From: Cellulomonas cellasea
GTDB taxonomy: Bacteria; Actinomycetota; Actinomycetes; Actinomycetales; Cellulomonadaceae
Assembly (NCBI RefSeq): GCF_006538745.1
Contig: NZ_BJLR01000004.1
Coordinates: 1 to 64,000 of the forward strand
Direction: 5' to 3'
Length of the DNA: 64,000 nt
The position numbers and the translations under genes were made by a program. Below, piece by piece: positions 43,230-50,669 of the stretch (its first letter is position 1; every line of letters starts with the position of its first letter). Under the pieces are notes generated by a model. The model was not told where the DNA came from. It did no database searches and was given only the letters and a program-made list of their open reading frames with translations.

Positions 43230-43982
43230 TCAGCCCGGGAGCTCGAGCTCCGCGACGATCGGGAGGTGGTCGCTCGCCCGGCGTGCCGCGTCGTCGTCGG
43301 GCACCCGGGCGCCGCGCGGGACGAGGTCCGGGCTCGCGAGCACCGCGTCGATCCGCCGCCGGGGGCGCACCGCGCTGAACGTGCGCGCGGGCTCGGCCGG
43401 GGCGCCGCCGAACGGCACCCTCGGCCCGTCGCCGGGCCCGCCACCGGACCCGTCGCGGGGCGCCTCGACGTGCGCGTCGCGCAGCAGCGTCCCGAGCCGG
43501 CCCCACGTCTCGCCGCCGGGCTGCTCGTTGAGGTCGCCCACGACGACGCACGGCCCGGGCGTCGCCTCGACCTCCGCGAGGATGCGGCTGAGGTGCCGGG
43601 CACGCTCGAGCCGGTCGAGCGAGAGGTGCACGGAGACGACCCGCACGCCGTCGACGGTCGCGAGCGCGTAGCCGCGGCGCGTCCACGCCGTCCGGCGCTC
43701 GCGCGCGCCGAACCACGGCAGGCGCACCGCGCGCGCGTCCTCGACCCGGGTCGCGCGCGGCGAGACGAGCAGCGCCGTCGTGCGTGCACCGCCGTGGCCG
43801 ACCGCGACGCGCAGCCCCGCGTCGCGCGCGAACCGCCGCAGCCGCCACCGCCCGAGCGGCCCGCGCGGCGGCTCCTGGACGCCGACCACGTCGGGGTCCG
43901 CGGCCCGCACGACGGCGGCCGCGGCGGCGGCGTCGAGCTTGAGGCCCTTGAGGTTGTAGGTCATCACGCGCAGCACCGGCAT
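43230..43982 (-). CDS. Endonuclease/exonuclease/phosphatase family protein
   Basis: A 250-residue protein of the EEP metal-dependent phosphoesterase fold. The four landmarks are present: MTYNLKG at the start, VGVQEPP with the metal-binding Glu, VVVGDLNEQPGG, and the closing ASDHLPIVAELEL with the catalytic Asp-His. ATG 43982 gives the best spacing to GGTGAG; an ATG nine bases upstream is possible. No signal peptide is visible, so a cytosolic role is likely. It could be a DNA repair enzyme or a phosphodiesterase; the family is too broad to say. It lies upstream of the methyltransferase on the same strand, 86 bases away. Confidence 0.8.
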   Translation of the reverse strand: MPVLRVMTYNLKGLKLDAAAAAAVVRAADPDVVGVQEPPRGPLGRWRLRRFARDAGLRVAVGHGGARTTALLVSPRATRVEDARAVRLPWFGARERRTAWTRRGYALATVDGVRVVSVHLSLDRLERARHLSRILAEVEATPGPCVVVGDLNEQPGGETWGRLGTLLRDAHVEAPRDGSGGGPGDGPRVPFGGAPAEPARTFSAVRPRRRIDAVLASPDLVPRGARVPDDDAARRASDHLPIVAELELPG

Positions 43983-44123
43983 GGCGCCCATCTCACCGTC
44001 TCGGCGCCGCACGCGCCCGGTGACGCACCCCGGACGCGTGGCGCGTCACGCCCGGCGCCGCCGGTCGGACCCGCGGCACCACCGCCCGGGCGCGGACGCA
44101 CCAGGGAACCCGCCCGCCCGGGC

Positions 44124-44215
44124 GCACGACCGGCACGCAGAAGGACCGGGCCCGCCGCACGGCCGGCACGCAGGAGGACCGGCCGGCCCGTCGCGCGGCC
44201 GGCACGCACGAGGGG
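44124..44215. repeat. Three imperfect 23-26-base direct repeats
   Basis: The units start at 44124, 44157 and 44193 (periods 33 and 36) with the core CCGGCACGCA followed by G/C-A/G-AGG. Repeats one and two differ at only two of 26 positions; the third is shortened and merges into the pyrophosphatase terminator. They fill most of the 43983-44281 gap, where I see no convincing gene, although one minus-strand frame would give a repeating RAGRA-type peptide. Confidence 0.6.
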
Positions 44216-44242
44216 ACCCGCCGGCCCCGGCGGATCCCCTCG
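44209..44242. terminator. Terminator after H+-pyrophosphatase gene
   Basis: CGAGGGGA..CCGCCGG pairs with CCGGCGG..TCCCCTCG, a stem of about 16 bases with one mismatch, 40 bases beyond the hppA stop codon. Confidence 0.7.
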
Positions 44243-44281
44243 TGGTGTCCCGGCGCGGGTCCCCCAGCGCCGTCGGCGACG

Positions 44282-46579
44282 TCAGCGCACGAGCTGCGTC
44301 TCCTGCTCGAGCCGGCCCTCCTGGTCGACGCGCGCCGCGCGCAGGCGCGAGGCGATGACCGCGCCGAACGCGATGGCCGTCGCGGCGACCGCGATCGCGA
44401 GCCGCAGCGCGTGGTTCGCGTCGTCGCCGACGCTGATCGCGACGATCGCCGGGGCGATCAGCAGGGCCACGAGGTTCATGACCTTGATCAGCGGGTTGAT
44501 CGCCGGGCCCGCGGTGTCCTTGAACGGGTCGCCCACGGTGTCGCCGATGACGACGGCCGCGTGCGCCTCGGAGTTCTTGCCGCCGTAGTGGCCGTCCTCG
44601 ACGATCTTCTTCGCGTTGTCCCACGCGCCGCCCGAGTTCGCGAGGAACACGGCCATGAGGACGCCGGCGCCGATCGCCCCGGCGAGGAACCCGGCGAGCG
44701 GGCCGATGCCGAGCCCGAAGCCGACCGCGATCGGTGCGAACGCCGCGAGCAGGCCCGGCGTCGCGAGCTCCCGCAGCGAGTCGCGCGTGCAGATGTCCAC
44801 GACCTTGCCGTACTCGGGGCGGACCTCGCCGGTCATGATCCCGGGGTGGTCGCGGAACTGGCGGCGCACCTCGAACACGATGGCCCCGGCGGCACGGGTC
44901 ACCGCGTCGATCAGCAGGCCCGAGAACAGGAACACGGTCGCGCCGCCCAGGATGACCCCGACGAGCGTGATCGGCGAGATGATCGAGTAGCTCAGCATCG
45001 CGGCCACGATGTCGCTGTCGACCGCGGCCTCGCCGACGTCCCGCAGGGCCGTGGAGACGGCGTCGGCGTACGAGCCGAACAGCGCGGTCGCCGCGAGCAC
45101 GGCCGTCGCGATCGCGATGCCCTTGGTCACGGCCTTGGTGGTGTTCCCGACGGCGTCGAGGTCCGTGAGGATCTGCGCGCCCTCCTCGGTCACGTCGCCC
45201 GACATCTCGGCGATGCCTTGGGCGTTGTCGCTCACGGGGCCGAACGTGTCCATCGCGACGATGACGCCGACCGTGGTGAGCAGGCCGCAGCCCGCGAGCG
45301 CGATGAGGAACAGCGAGAGCGCGACCGAGCCGCCCGCGAGCAGGAACACCCCGCAGATCGCGGCGGCGATGATGCCGGCGGTGTAGACCGCCGACTCGAA
45401 GCCGACCCCGATGCCCGAGAGCACGACGGTCGCGGCGCCCGTGAGCGACGTGCGGGCGACGTGCTTGGTCGGCTTGGACGTCGTGCCGGTGAAGTAGCCG
45501 GTGACCCAGAGGATGACCCCGGCGAGGACGACGCCGATGGCCACGGAGAGCGTCGCGACGAGCCGCGGGTCTCCCCCGTGCGTCTCGAGGCCGGCGGTGC
45601 CGCCCGTGAGCTCGGCGAACGTCGACGGCAGGTACACGTACGCGGCGACTGCCGCGAGCAGGACGCCGACGAGCGCCGCCGTGTAGAAGCCCCGGTTGAT
45701 GGCCGCGAGGCCGCTCTCGCTCCCGCGCACCTTGGTGATGACGACGCCGAGCACCGCCACGAGCGCGCCGATCGCGGTCACGATGAGCGGCAGCACGAGG
45801 CCCTGCTCGCCGAACGCCGCCTTGCCGAGGATGAGCGCGGCGACGAGCGTGACCGCGTAGGACTCGAACAGGTCGGCCGCCATGCCCGCGCAGTCCCCGA
45901 CGTTGTCGCCCACGTTGTCCGCGATCGTCGCGGCGTTGCGCGGGTCGTCCTCGGGGATGTTCTGCTCGACCTTGCCGACGAGGTCGGCGCCGACGTCCGC
46001 GGCCTTCGTGAAGATGCCGCCGCCGACGCGCATGAACATCGCGAGCAGCGCGGCGCCGAAGCCGAAGCCCTCGAGCACCGAGGGAGCCTCGCCCCGGTAG
46101 ATCAGCACGACGGACGCGGCCCCGAGGAGCCCCAGCCCGACGACGCACATGCCGACGACGCCACCGGTGCGGAACGCGATCCGCGCACCCTCGGCCCGAC
46201 CGCCGGGCAGCGACGCCGCGGCGGCCACGCGCAGGTTGGCGCGCGTCGCGAGCCACATGCCGAGGAACCCGATCGCGGCCGAGAACCCGGCGCCGACGAG
46301 GAAGAAGATCGACCGCCCGACCTTGATGCCCATGTCCCCCGGCAGCAGGAAGAGCAGCAGGAACACGACGAGCGCGAACGCCCCGAGCGTCTTGAACTGC
46401 CGCGCCAGGTACGCCGACGCGCCCTCCTGCACGGCGCGTGCGATGTCCTGCATCTTCGCGGTGCCCTCGCCCGCGGCGAGCACCTGACGTCTGAGCACGA
46501 CCGCGTAGAGCAGCGCGGCGACGGCGATCGCGGCGATGACACTGACGATGGTGAGGCTCGTGGGTCCGAGCGTGAGCAT
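44282..46579 (-). CDS. hppA: Potassium-independent membrane H+-translocating pyrophosphatase
   Basis: HppA pumps protons while splitting pyrophosphate. The 765-residue protein has about 16 helices and the pyrophosphate-binding loop DVGADLVGKVEQNIPEDDPR, then DNVGDNVGD and late acidic motifs GDTVGDPFKDTAGPA. The switch segment reads GNTTKAVTKG: a Lys and a Thr at the two positions that are Ala and Gly in K+-dependent enzymes, so this is the K+-insensitive proton type. GAGGAGG precedes the ATG at 46579. Proton pumping from waste PPi would suit a cell limited for ATP. Confidence 0.95.
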   Translation of the reverse strand: MLTLGPTSLTIVSVIAAIAVAALLYAVVLRRQVLAAGEGTAKMQDIARAVQEGASAYLARQFKTLGAFALVVFLLLFLLPGDMGIKVGRSIFFLVGAGFSAAIGFLGMWLATRANLRVAAAASLPGGRAEGARIAFRTGGVVGMCVVGLGLLGAASVVLIYRGEAPSVLEGFGFGAALLAMFMRVGGGIFTKAADVGADLVGKVEQNIPEDDPRNAATIADNVGDNVGDCAGMAADLFESYAVTLVAALILGKAAFGEQGLVLPLIVTAIGALVAVLGVVITKVRGSESGLAAINRGFYTAALVGVLLAAVAAYVYLPSTFAELTGGTAGLETHGGDPRLVATLSVAIGVVLAGVILWVTGYFTGTTSKPTKHVARTSLTGAATVVLSGIGVGFESAVYTAGIIAAAICGVFLLAGGSVALSLFLIALAGCGLLTTVGVIVAMDTFGPVSDNAQGIAEMSGDVTEEGAQILTDLDAVGNTTKAVTKGIAIATAVLAATALFGSYADAVSTALRDVGEAAVDSDIVAAMLSYSIISPITLVGVILGGATVFLFSGLLIDAVTRAAGAIVFEVRRQFRDHPGIMTGEVRPEYGKVVDICTRDSLRELATPGLLAAFAPIAVGFGLGIGPLAGFLAGAIGAGVLMAVFLANSGGAWDNAKKIVEDGHYGGKNSEAHAAVVIGDTVGDPFKDTAGPAINPLIKVMNLVALLIAPAIVAISVGDDANHALRLAIAVAATAIAFGAVIASRLRAARVDQEGRLEQETQLVR

Positions 46580-46734
46580 GCAACCTCCTCGGGCACCGGC
46601 GCGGCCCCCCTGAACCACGCCCGTCCGTGCGGCCCCGTTGCCGTCGGACGCGCCGAAGTCTAGTCAGATGCCGACGCCCGGTCGCGACCGGGCGGGTGCA
46701 CCGCGCGGTCGCGACGCGTCGCCGCAGGACACCC

Positions 46735-46760
46735 CCAACGTTCTGCGTGGTCCGGGCGTC
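46735..46760 (+). promoter_or_regulatory. ECF-type promoter of first sigma operon
   Basis: CCAACG (46735-46740), 16 bases, then CGTC (46757-46760), 40 bases before the chosen start of the sigma gene. An AAC-containing -35 and a CGTC -10 at this spacing are typical of ECF-dependent promoters. The same elements and spacing recur at 48880-48905 before the paralogous sigma gene, which argues for autoregulation. Confidence 0.6.
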
Positions 46761-46800
46761 TGGGGGGTCGACGATGGTGCACCACCGAGAGGACGACGAC

Positions 46801-47340
46801 ATGGCCTGGGACGACGAGCTCACGCAGCTCGTGCAGGAGCGCGGACCCGCGCTCGTCGGGTGCGCCTACCTGCTGACCGGCTCCCTGCCCGGCGCGGAGG
46901 ACCTGGTCCAGGAGGCGGTGCTGCGGACGTTCGCGCGGCGCCGCACCGGGGCCGGGCAGACGTGGCTCGAGGCGTACGTGCGCCGCGCGATCCTCAACGT
47001 CTACCTCGACGAGTACCGGTCGCGCCGGCGGTGGTGGCGCGCGGCCCCGGTGCTGCGCGACGAGACGCCGCTCCGCGCGCCCGACGCGACCGTGCCCGAG
47101 CGCGTCGACGTCCTGGCGGCGCTCGCCCGGCTCTCGCCGCGTGAGCGTGCGTGCGTCGTCCTGCGCTTCTACGAGGACCTCACGGTCCAGGAGACGGCCG
47201 AGCGGCTCGGCCTGAGCGCCGGCGCGGTCAAGCGCTACCCGTTCGACGCGAGCCGCCGCCTCGAGCCGCTGCTCGCGGACGGCTACGCGCTGTCCACCGA
47301 GGACGTCACCCCCCTGACGACGAGGAAGGCCGGACGATGA
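46801..47340 (+). CDS. ECF RNA polymerase sigma factor (SigE-family type), copy 1
   Basis: A 179-residue sigma-70 protein of the short ECF class. Region 2 is visible in LVGCAYLLTGSLPGAEDLVQ and VRRAILNVYLDEYRSRRR; region 4 is ARLSPRERACVVLRFYEDLT with the HTH ETAERLGLSAGAVKRYPFDA. The ATG at 46801 follows GAGAGG; an ATG at 46774 is possible. The stop overlaps the next gene's start (ATGA), so sigma factor and membrane protein are translationally coupled. It should read genes with the CCAACG-N16-CGTC promoter, including its own. A second pair lies immediately downstream. Confidence 0.88.
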   Translation: MAWDDELTQLVQERGPALVGCAYLLTGSLPGAEDLVQEAVLRTFARRRTGAGQTWLEAYVRRAILNVYLDEYRSRRRWWRAAPVLRDETPLRAPDATVPERVDVLAALARLSPRERACVVLRFYEDLTVQETAERLGLSAGAVKRYPFDASRRLEPLLADGYALSTEDVTPLTTRKAGR

Positions 47341-48800
47341 ACGACGACCTCGGATCCGCCCTGCACGACATCGCCTCGCGCGCCGGCCGTGCGCACGAGC
47401 AGAGCCGCGACCTGACCGGCACGCTCCGGGCCTCGGCGCTCGTCGGTGCCGCGCGCCGCCGCCGCCGGACCCGCGCCGCCGTGACGTCGGGGGTCGCCGG
47501 GCTCGCCGTCGTGGCCGTGGCCCTGGGCGCCGACGCGGTCGGCGTGCGCTTCGACGCGGCCCCGCAGCCCGCGACGACGGAGACGGTCGCGCCGTCGCCG
47601 AGCGCGTCGGCACCGGCGAGCCCCAGCCCGTCGGCGAGCACGGTCGCGTTCCCGGTGGGCGACCCCGGCCTGCCGTTCGGGGTGTGCGGGTCGGTCGTGG
47701 GCTCCGCGCCGGCGGCACCCGTGACGTCGAGCGTGACGGTCGACACCGTGCTCGGCTCGCAGCAGGTCGCCGCGGACGGGACGCTCGACGTGACGACGAT
47801 CCAGCGCACGCCCGGTGACGCGGCGATCACGCTCAGCGACGCGCGCGGGCCCCGGCTCGCCGTCGTGCACGACGGCGTCGTCGTGGCCGTGGCGGCGCAC
47901 GGGTCCACCGGTCGCGACCCGGCGGCCGGCAACGACCCGGTCGAGTGGCGGATGCCGACGGACACGCTCGGCGAGCTCGACCACGCGTCCTGGTACCGGG
48001 ACGGCGTCATGCGCGTCACGACGGGCCGCGTCGAGCTCACGGTCTGCGCTCCGGGCGAGGACGGCACCACCGTGCCCGGCTCCCCCGGCGTGGCGCTGCC
48101 GCCCGGGCAGTACGAGGTGCACCCGCTGCTCGAGGTGCGTCCCGTCGGCGACGGCGAGGCGGACCCGGAGCTCCCGGGGTACTACGAGGAGCACACGCTC
48201 GAGGAGATGCCCCAGATCGCGACCTCGCAGCCGTGGACGGCCTCGGGCTCGCCCGTGACGTTCACGGTCACCGCGGACGCCGCCCCGCCCGCCGCCAGCG
48301 CCACCGGCGGGTCCGCCCCGGCGCCCGTGGGAGACCTGGTCTGCGGCGCGCCCGCACCCACGCCCACCGACCCGGGCTCCGCGCTGCGGCTGACCGCGCA
48401 GGCGGACGTGCCGTCGTCGGCCGAGGGCGACGCGCTCGCACTGGACGCCGCGCTCGTCTGGGCGGGCGAGGGACGGCTCGTCGGCTGGGCGGGCATCGGC
48501 GTCCAGATGGTCCTCGTGCAGGACGGCACGATCGTGGCGGTGCCGGGCGACGGGCACCCCGCGACGGAGCTCCTCGACGTGCCGGTCGACCTGGGCAGCG
48601 GTGCACCGCTCGACGTGTCGGGCCGGGCGCGCGTGAGCCCGTGCGGGGCCGGGGACACCGGCCCGAGCCGCCCGCCCGCCGGCGACTTCGAGGTCTACGT
48701 CGTGGCGGCCGTGCGGATCGACGAGGCCGCCGCGGCCGGGCTGGCGCCGGGCACCGTCGTGCTCGTCGCACCGCCGTTCCCGGTGCAGGTCGCCGGTTGA
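47337..48800 (+). CDS. Single-pass membrane protein coupled to ECF sigma, with two repeated outer modules
   Basis: A 487-residue protein with a cytoplasmic N-terminus (MNDDLGSALHDIA), an Arg cluster and one helix (about residues 53-72), then a Pro/Ser/Ala stalk and a large outer region. The position after an ECF sigma gene suggests an anti-sigma or sensor role, but the usual zinc-binding anti-sigma motif is absent. The outer part contains two related modules, each with an early Cys-Gly, a core of the type LAVVHDGVVVAV or MVLVQDGTIVAV, a later Cys, and a closing PPGQYEVH or PAGDFEVY strand. The downstream paralogue has one such module. I do not recognise the family. Confidence 0.7.
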   Translation: MNDDLGSALHDIASRAGRAHEQSRDLTGTLRASALVGAARRRRRTRAAVTSGVAGLAVVAVALGADAVGVRFDAAPQPATTETVAPSPSASAPASPSPSASTVAFPVGDPGLPFGVCGSVVGSAPAAPVTSSVTVDTVLGSQQVAADGTLDVTTIQRTPGDAAITLSDARGPRLAVVHDGVVVAVAAHGSTGRDPAAGNDPVEWRMPTDTLGELDHASWYRDGVMRVTTGRVELTVCAPGEDGTTVPGSPGVALPPGQYEVHPLLEVRPVGDGEADPELPGYYEEHTLEEMPQIATSQPWTASGSPVTFTVTADAAPPAASATGGSAPAPVGDLVCGAPAPTPTDPGSALRLTAQADVPSSAEGDALALDAALVWAGEGRLVGWAGIGVQMVLVQDGTIVAVPGDGHPATELLDVPVDLGSGAPLDVSGRARVSPCGAGDTGPSRPPAGDFEVYVVAAVRIDEAAAAGLAPGTVVLVAPPFPVQVAG

Positions 48801-48879
48801 CCGACCCGCCCCCGCGGCGCACCAGCGCGGTGCGCCGCGGGGCGGGCTCGGGGCCGCTCGGGGCGGACCGCGCCACCGA

Positions 48880-48905
48880 CCAACGATCGGGCCCGCCCGG
48901 TCGTC
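48880..48905 (+). promoter_or_regulatory. ECF-type promoter of second sigma operon
   Basis: CCAACG (48880-48885), 16 bases, CGTC (48902-48905), 51 bases before the GTG of the second sigma gene. Sequence and spacing copy the element at 46735-46760. Confidence 0.6.
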
Positions 48906-48956
48906 ATGAGGGGCAGGTGGGCGGTCCCGTCCCCGACCGACGACGACGGAGGCGCA

Positions 48957-49496
48957 GTGGCCGACTGGGAGCACGTGCTCGACGCGCTGGTGCGCGAGCG
49001 CGGTGCGGCGCTCGTGCGGTACGCCGCGCTGCTGACCGGCGGCACCGCGGAGGCCGAGGACCTCGTGCAGGAGGCGCTGGTCAGGGCCTTCAGCCAGGGC
49101 CGCCCGCTGCGCGAGGCCCACGCGGCGGAGGCGTACGTCCGGCGCGCGGTCCTGACCGTCTTCCTCGACGGGTACCGGAGGCGGCGGCGCTGGAGCGGCG
49201 TGCGGCACCTCCTCGCCGGCGCCGAGACGACCGACGGCCCCGAGGACGCCTCGGCGGCGCGGGCCGACGTGCACGCCGCGCTCGCGACCCTGCGCCCGCG
49301 GCTGCGCGCGTGCGTCGTGCTCCGCTACTACGACGATCTGACCGTCCCCGAGATCGCCGGCCGCCTCGGGCTGTCCGACGGCACGGTCAAGCGCTACCTG
49401 TCCGACGCGATCCACGCGCTCGAGGGGGCGCTCGGGCCGCTGCCCGTCGCCCGCACCCTCGACGTGACCCTGCTGCCGACCGGGAGGACCCGATGA
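48957..49496 (+). CDS. ECF RNA polymerase sigma factor (SigE-family type), copy 2
   Basis: A 179-residue ECF sigma factor, the same length as the upstream copy. Region 2: LVRYAALLTGGTAEAEDLVQ and VRRAVLTVFLDGYRRRRRW; region 4: LRPRLRACVVLRYYDDLT and PEIAGRLGLSDGTVKRYLSD. The GTG at 48957 has GGAGG just upstream. Its stop overlaps the following gene by four bases, mirroring the first pair. The two sigma factors are clearly paralogous and their promoters match, so cross-talk or hierarchical control is possible. Confidence 0.88.
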   Translation: MADWEHVLDALVRERGAALVRYAALLTGGTAEAEDLVQEALVRAFSQGRPLREAHAAEAYVRRAVLTVFLDGYRRRRRWSGVRHLLAGAETTDGPEDASAARADVHAALATLRPRLRACVVLRYYDDLTVPEIAGRLGLSDGTVKRYLSDAIHALEGALGPLPVARTLDVTLLPTGRTR

Positions 49497-50575
49497 GCAC
49501 CGACCTGTCCCGCGCCCTGCACGACGCCGTCGACGGCCCCGTCGCGGCCGGGCGCCCGGCACTCGACACGACGGGCGTCGCCGCGCGCATCCGGCGCCGG
49601 CGGGCGGTGCGGGCCGGTGTCCGCGGGACCGTCGGGCTCGGAGCCGCCGGTGCTGTCGCGCTCGGGGCTGCGACGCTGGCACGCAGCGACGCCGCCGGCC
49701 TCCCGGCAGCCGTCCCGGGGGCCGAACCGGGAGCGTGCGGGTCGGCGGCCGAGTCGCTCGGCAGCACGCACGGGGACGCCTCGATCGAGGTCGTCGGCGC
49801 GGGCGTCGGCGTGCTCAGCGCGACGAGCTGGCAGTACGACTCGCGTGGTCCGCTGGGCTCGCTGCAGGGCCGCGAGCTTGCCGTCTCGTTCACGACCGTG
49901 CTGGACGCGGGCCCGGGTGCGACCGCCGAGCTGGTCCCGTCCCTCGACGAGCCTCCCCACCTCGCCGTGGTGCGCGACGGCATCGTCGTCTCCGTCCCCG
50001 GGCCGGCGCGACGCACACCGGCTCAGGAGGCCGTGGACTCCCAGGCGCGGCTCGACCCGAGCGGCCTGAACCCCGGAGGGCACGATGCGAGCGCCCCTCG
50101 TGAGCTCGTGGTCGACCTCGCGGCGTGCGGCACGGACGGTGAGCCGCTGCCGCCCGGGCGCTACGACGTCTACGCGTGGACCGACGCCGCGTCGCCCGGC
50201 GAGCGCGTCGTCGACGGCCCCTGGGAGCTCGAGCTGCTCGAGCGTGCGTCCACCCCCGTGCCGCTTCCCGCGGGGTTCCCGGCCGACGTCCCGCTCGTAC
50301 CCGGCGAGCTCGTCGAGGCGGTCGAGCTCGACGGGACGACCGCGAGCGGCTGGCTCGTCACGGTGGGGGTCGCCGGGACGGACGGCCGCCAGCGCGCCCT
50401 GCGGGCGCTCGCCGACGCCGGCTACACCGCGGCGTCCGCCGAGCTGCTGGACGGCGGGCGCACCCCGCAGTCGGGCCTCACGACGCTTCTCGACGCGCAG
50501 CACGTCGTCGAGCTCTCGGAGACGGTGGGCACCCGCCACGACCGTGAGCTCACGTACCGCATCCGGGAGCGCTGA
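49493..50575 (+). CDS. Single-pass membrane protein coupled to second ECF sigma, one outer module
   Basis: A 360-residue paralogue of the protein at 47337. It has the same N-terminal DLSRALHDAV element, an Arg-rich stretch (RIRRRRAVRAGVRG), one helix (about 45-62) and an outer region. One copy of the module is present: early Cys-Gly (ACGSAAES), LAVVRDGIVVSV, then AACGTDGEPLPPGRYDVYAW. A further domain of about 120 residues follows (from GEFP-like PLPAGFPADVP), with no helix. ATG 49493 overlaps the sigma stop. The role is probably to sense an envelope signal and restrain the sigma factor. Followed by a strong shared terminator. Confidence 0.7.
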   Translation: MSTDLSRALHDAVDGPVAAGRPALDTTGVAARIRRRRAVRAGVRGTVGLGAAGAVALGAATLARSDAAGLPAAVPGAEPGACGSAAESLGSTHGDASIEVVGAGVGVLSATSWQYDSRGPLGSLQGRELAVSFTTVLDAGPGATAELVPSLDEPPHLAVVRDGIVVSVPGPARRTPAQEAVDSQARLDPSGLNPGGHDASAPRELVVDLAACGTDGEPLPPGRYDVYAWTDAASPGERVVDGPWELELLERASTPVPLPAGFPADVPLVPGELVEAVELDGTTASGWLVTVGVAGTDGRQRALRALADAGYTAASAELLDGGRTPQSGLTTLLDAQHVVELSETVGTRHDRELTYRIRER

Positions 50576-50628
50576 GGCCACGAGCACCGGGGCGGCATCC
50601 CGGCCCCGGCGTCCCAAGCCGTGACCGG

Positions 50629-50669
50629 CGTCCGGGTCGCGCCGGCTCGCCACCGGCGCGACCCGGACG
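50629..50669. terminator. Bidirectional terminator between sigma locus and pnkp
   Basis: A perfect stem of 17 bases (50629-50645 with 50653-50669) and a 7-base loop between the convergent membrane-protein and pnkp genes. Confidence 0.88.

Noticed and set aside
43964..44209. A small gene over the repeats downstream of hppA
   Set aside because: The frame has no ribosome site, overlaps the EEP gene start and the hppA terminator, and encodes only Arg/Gly/Ala repeats.
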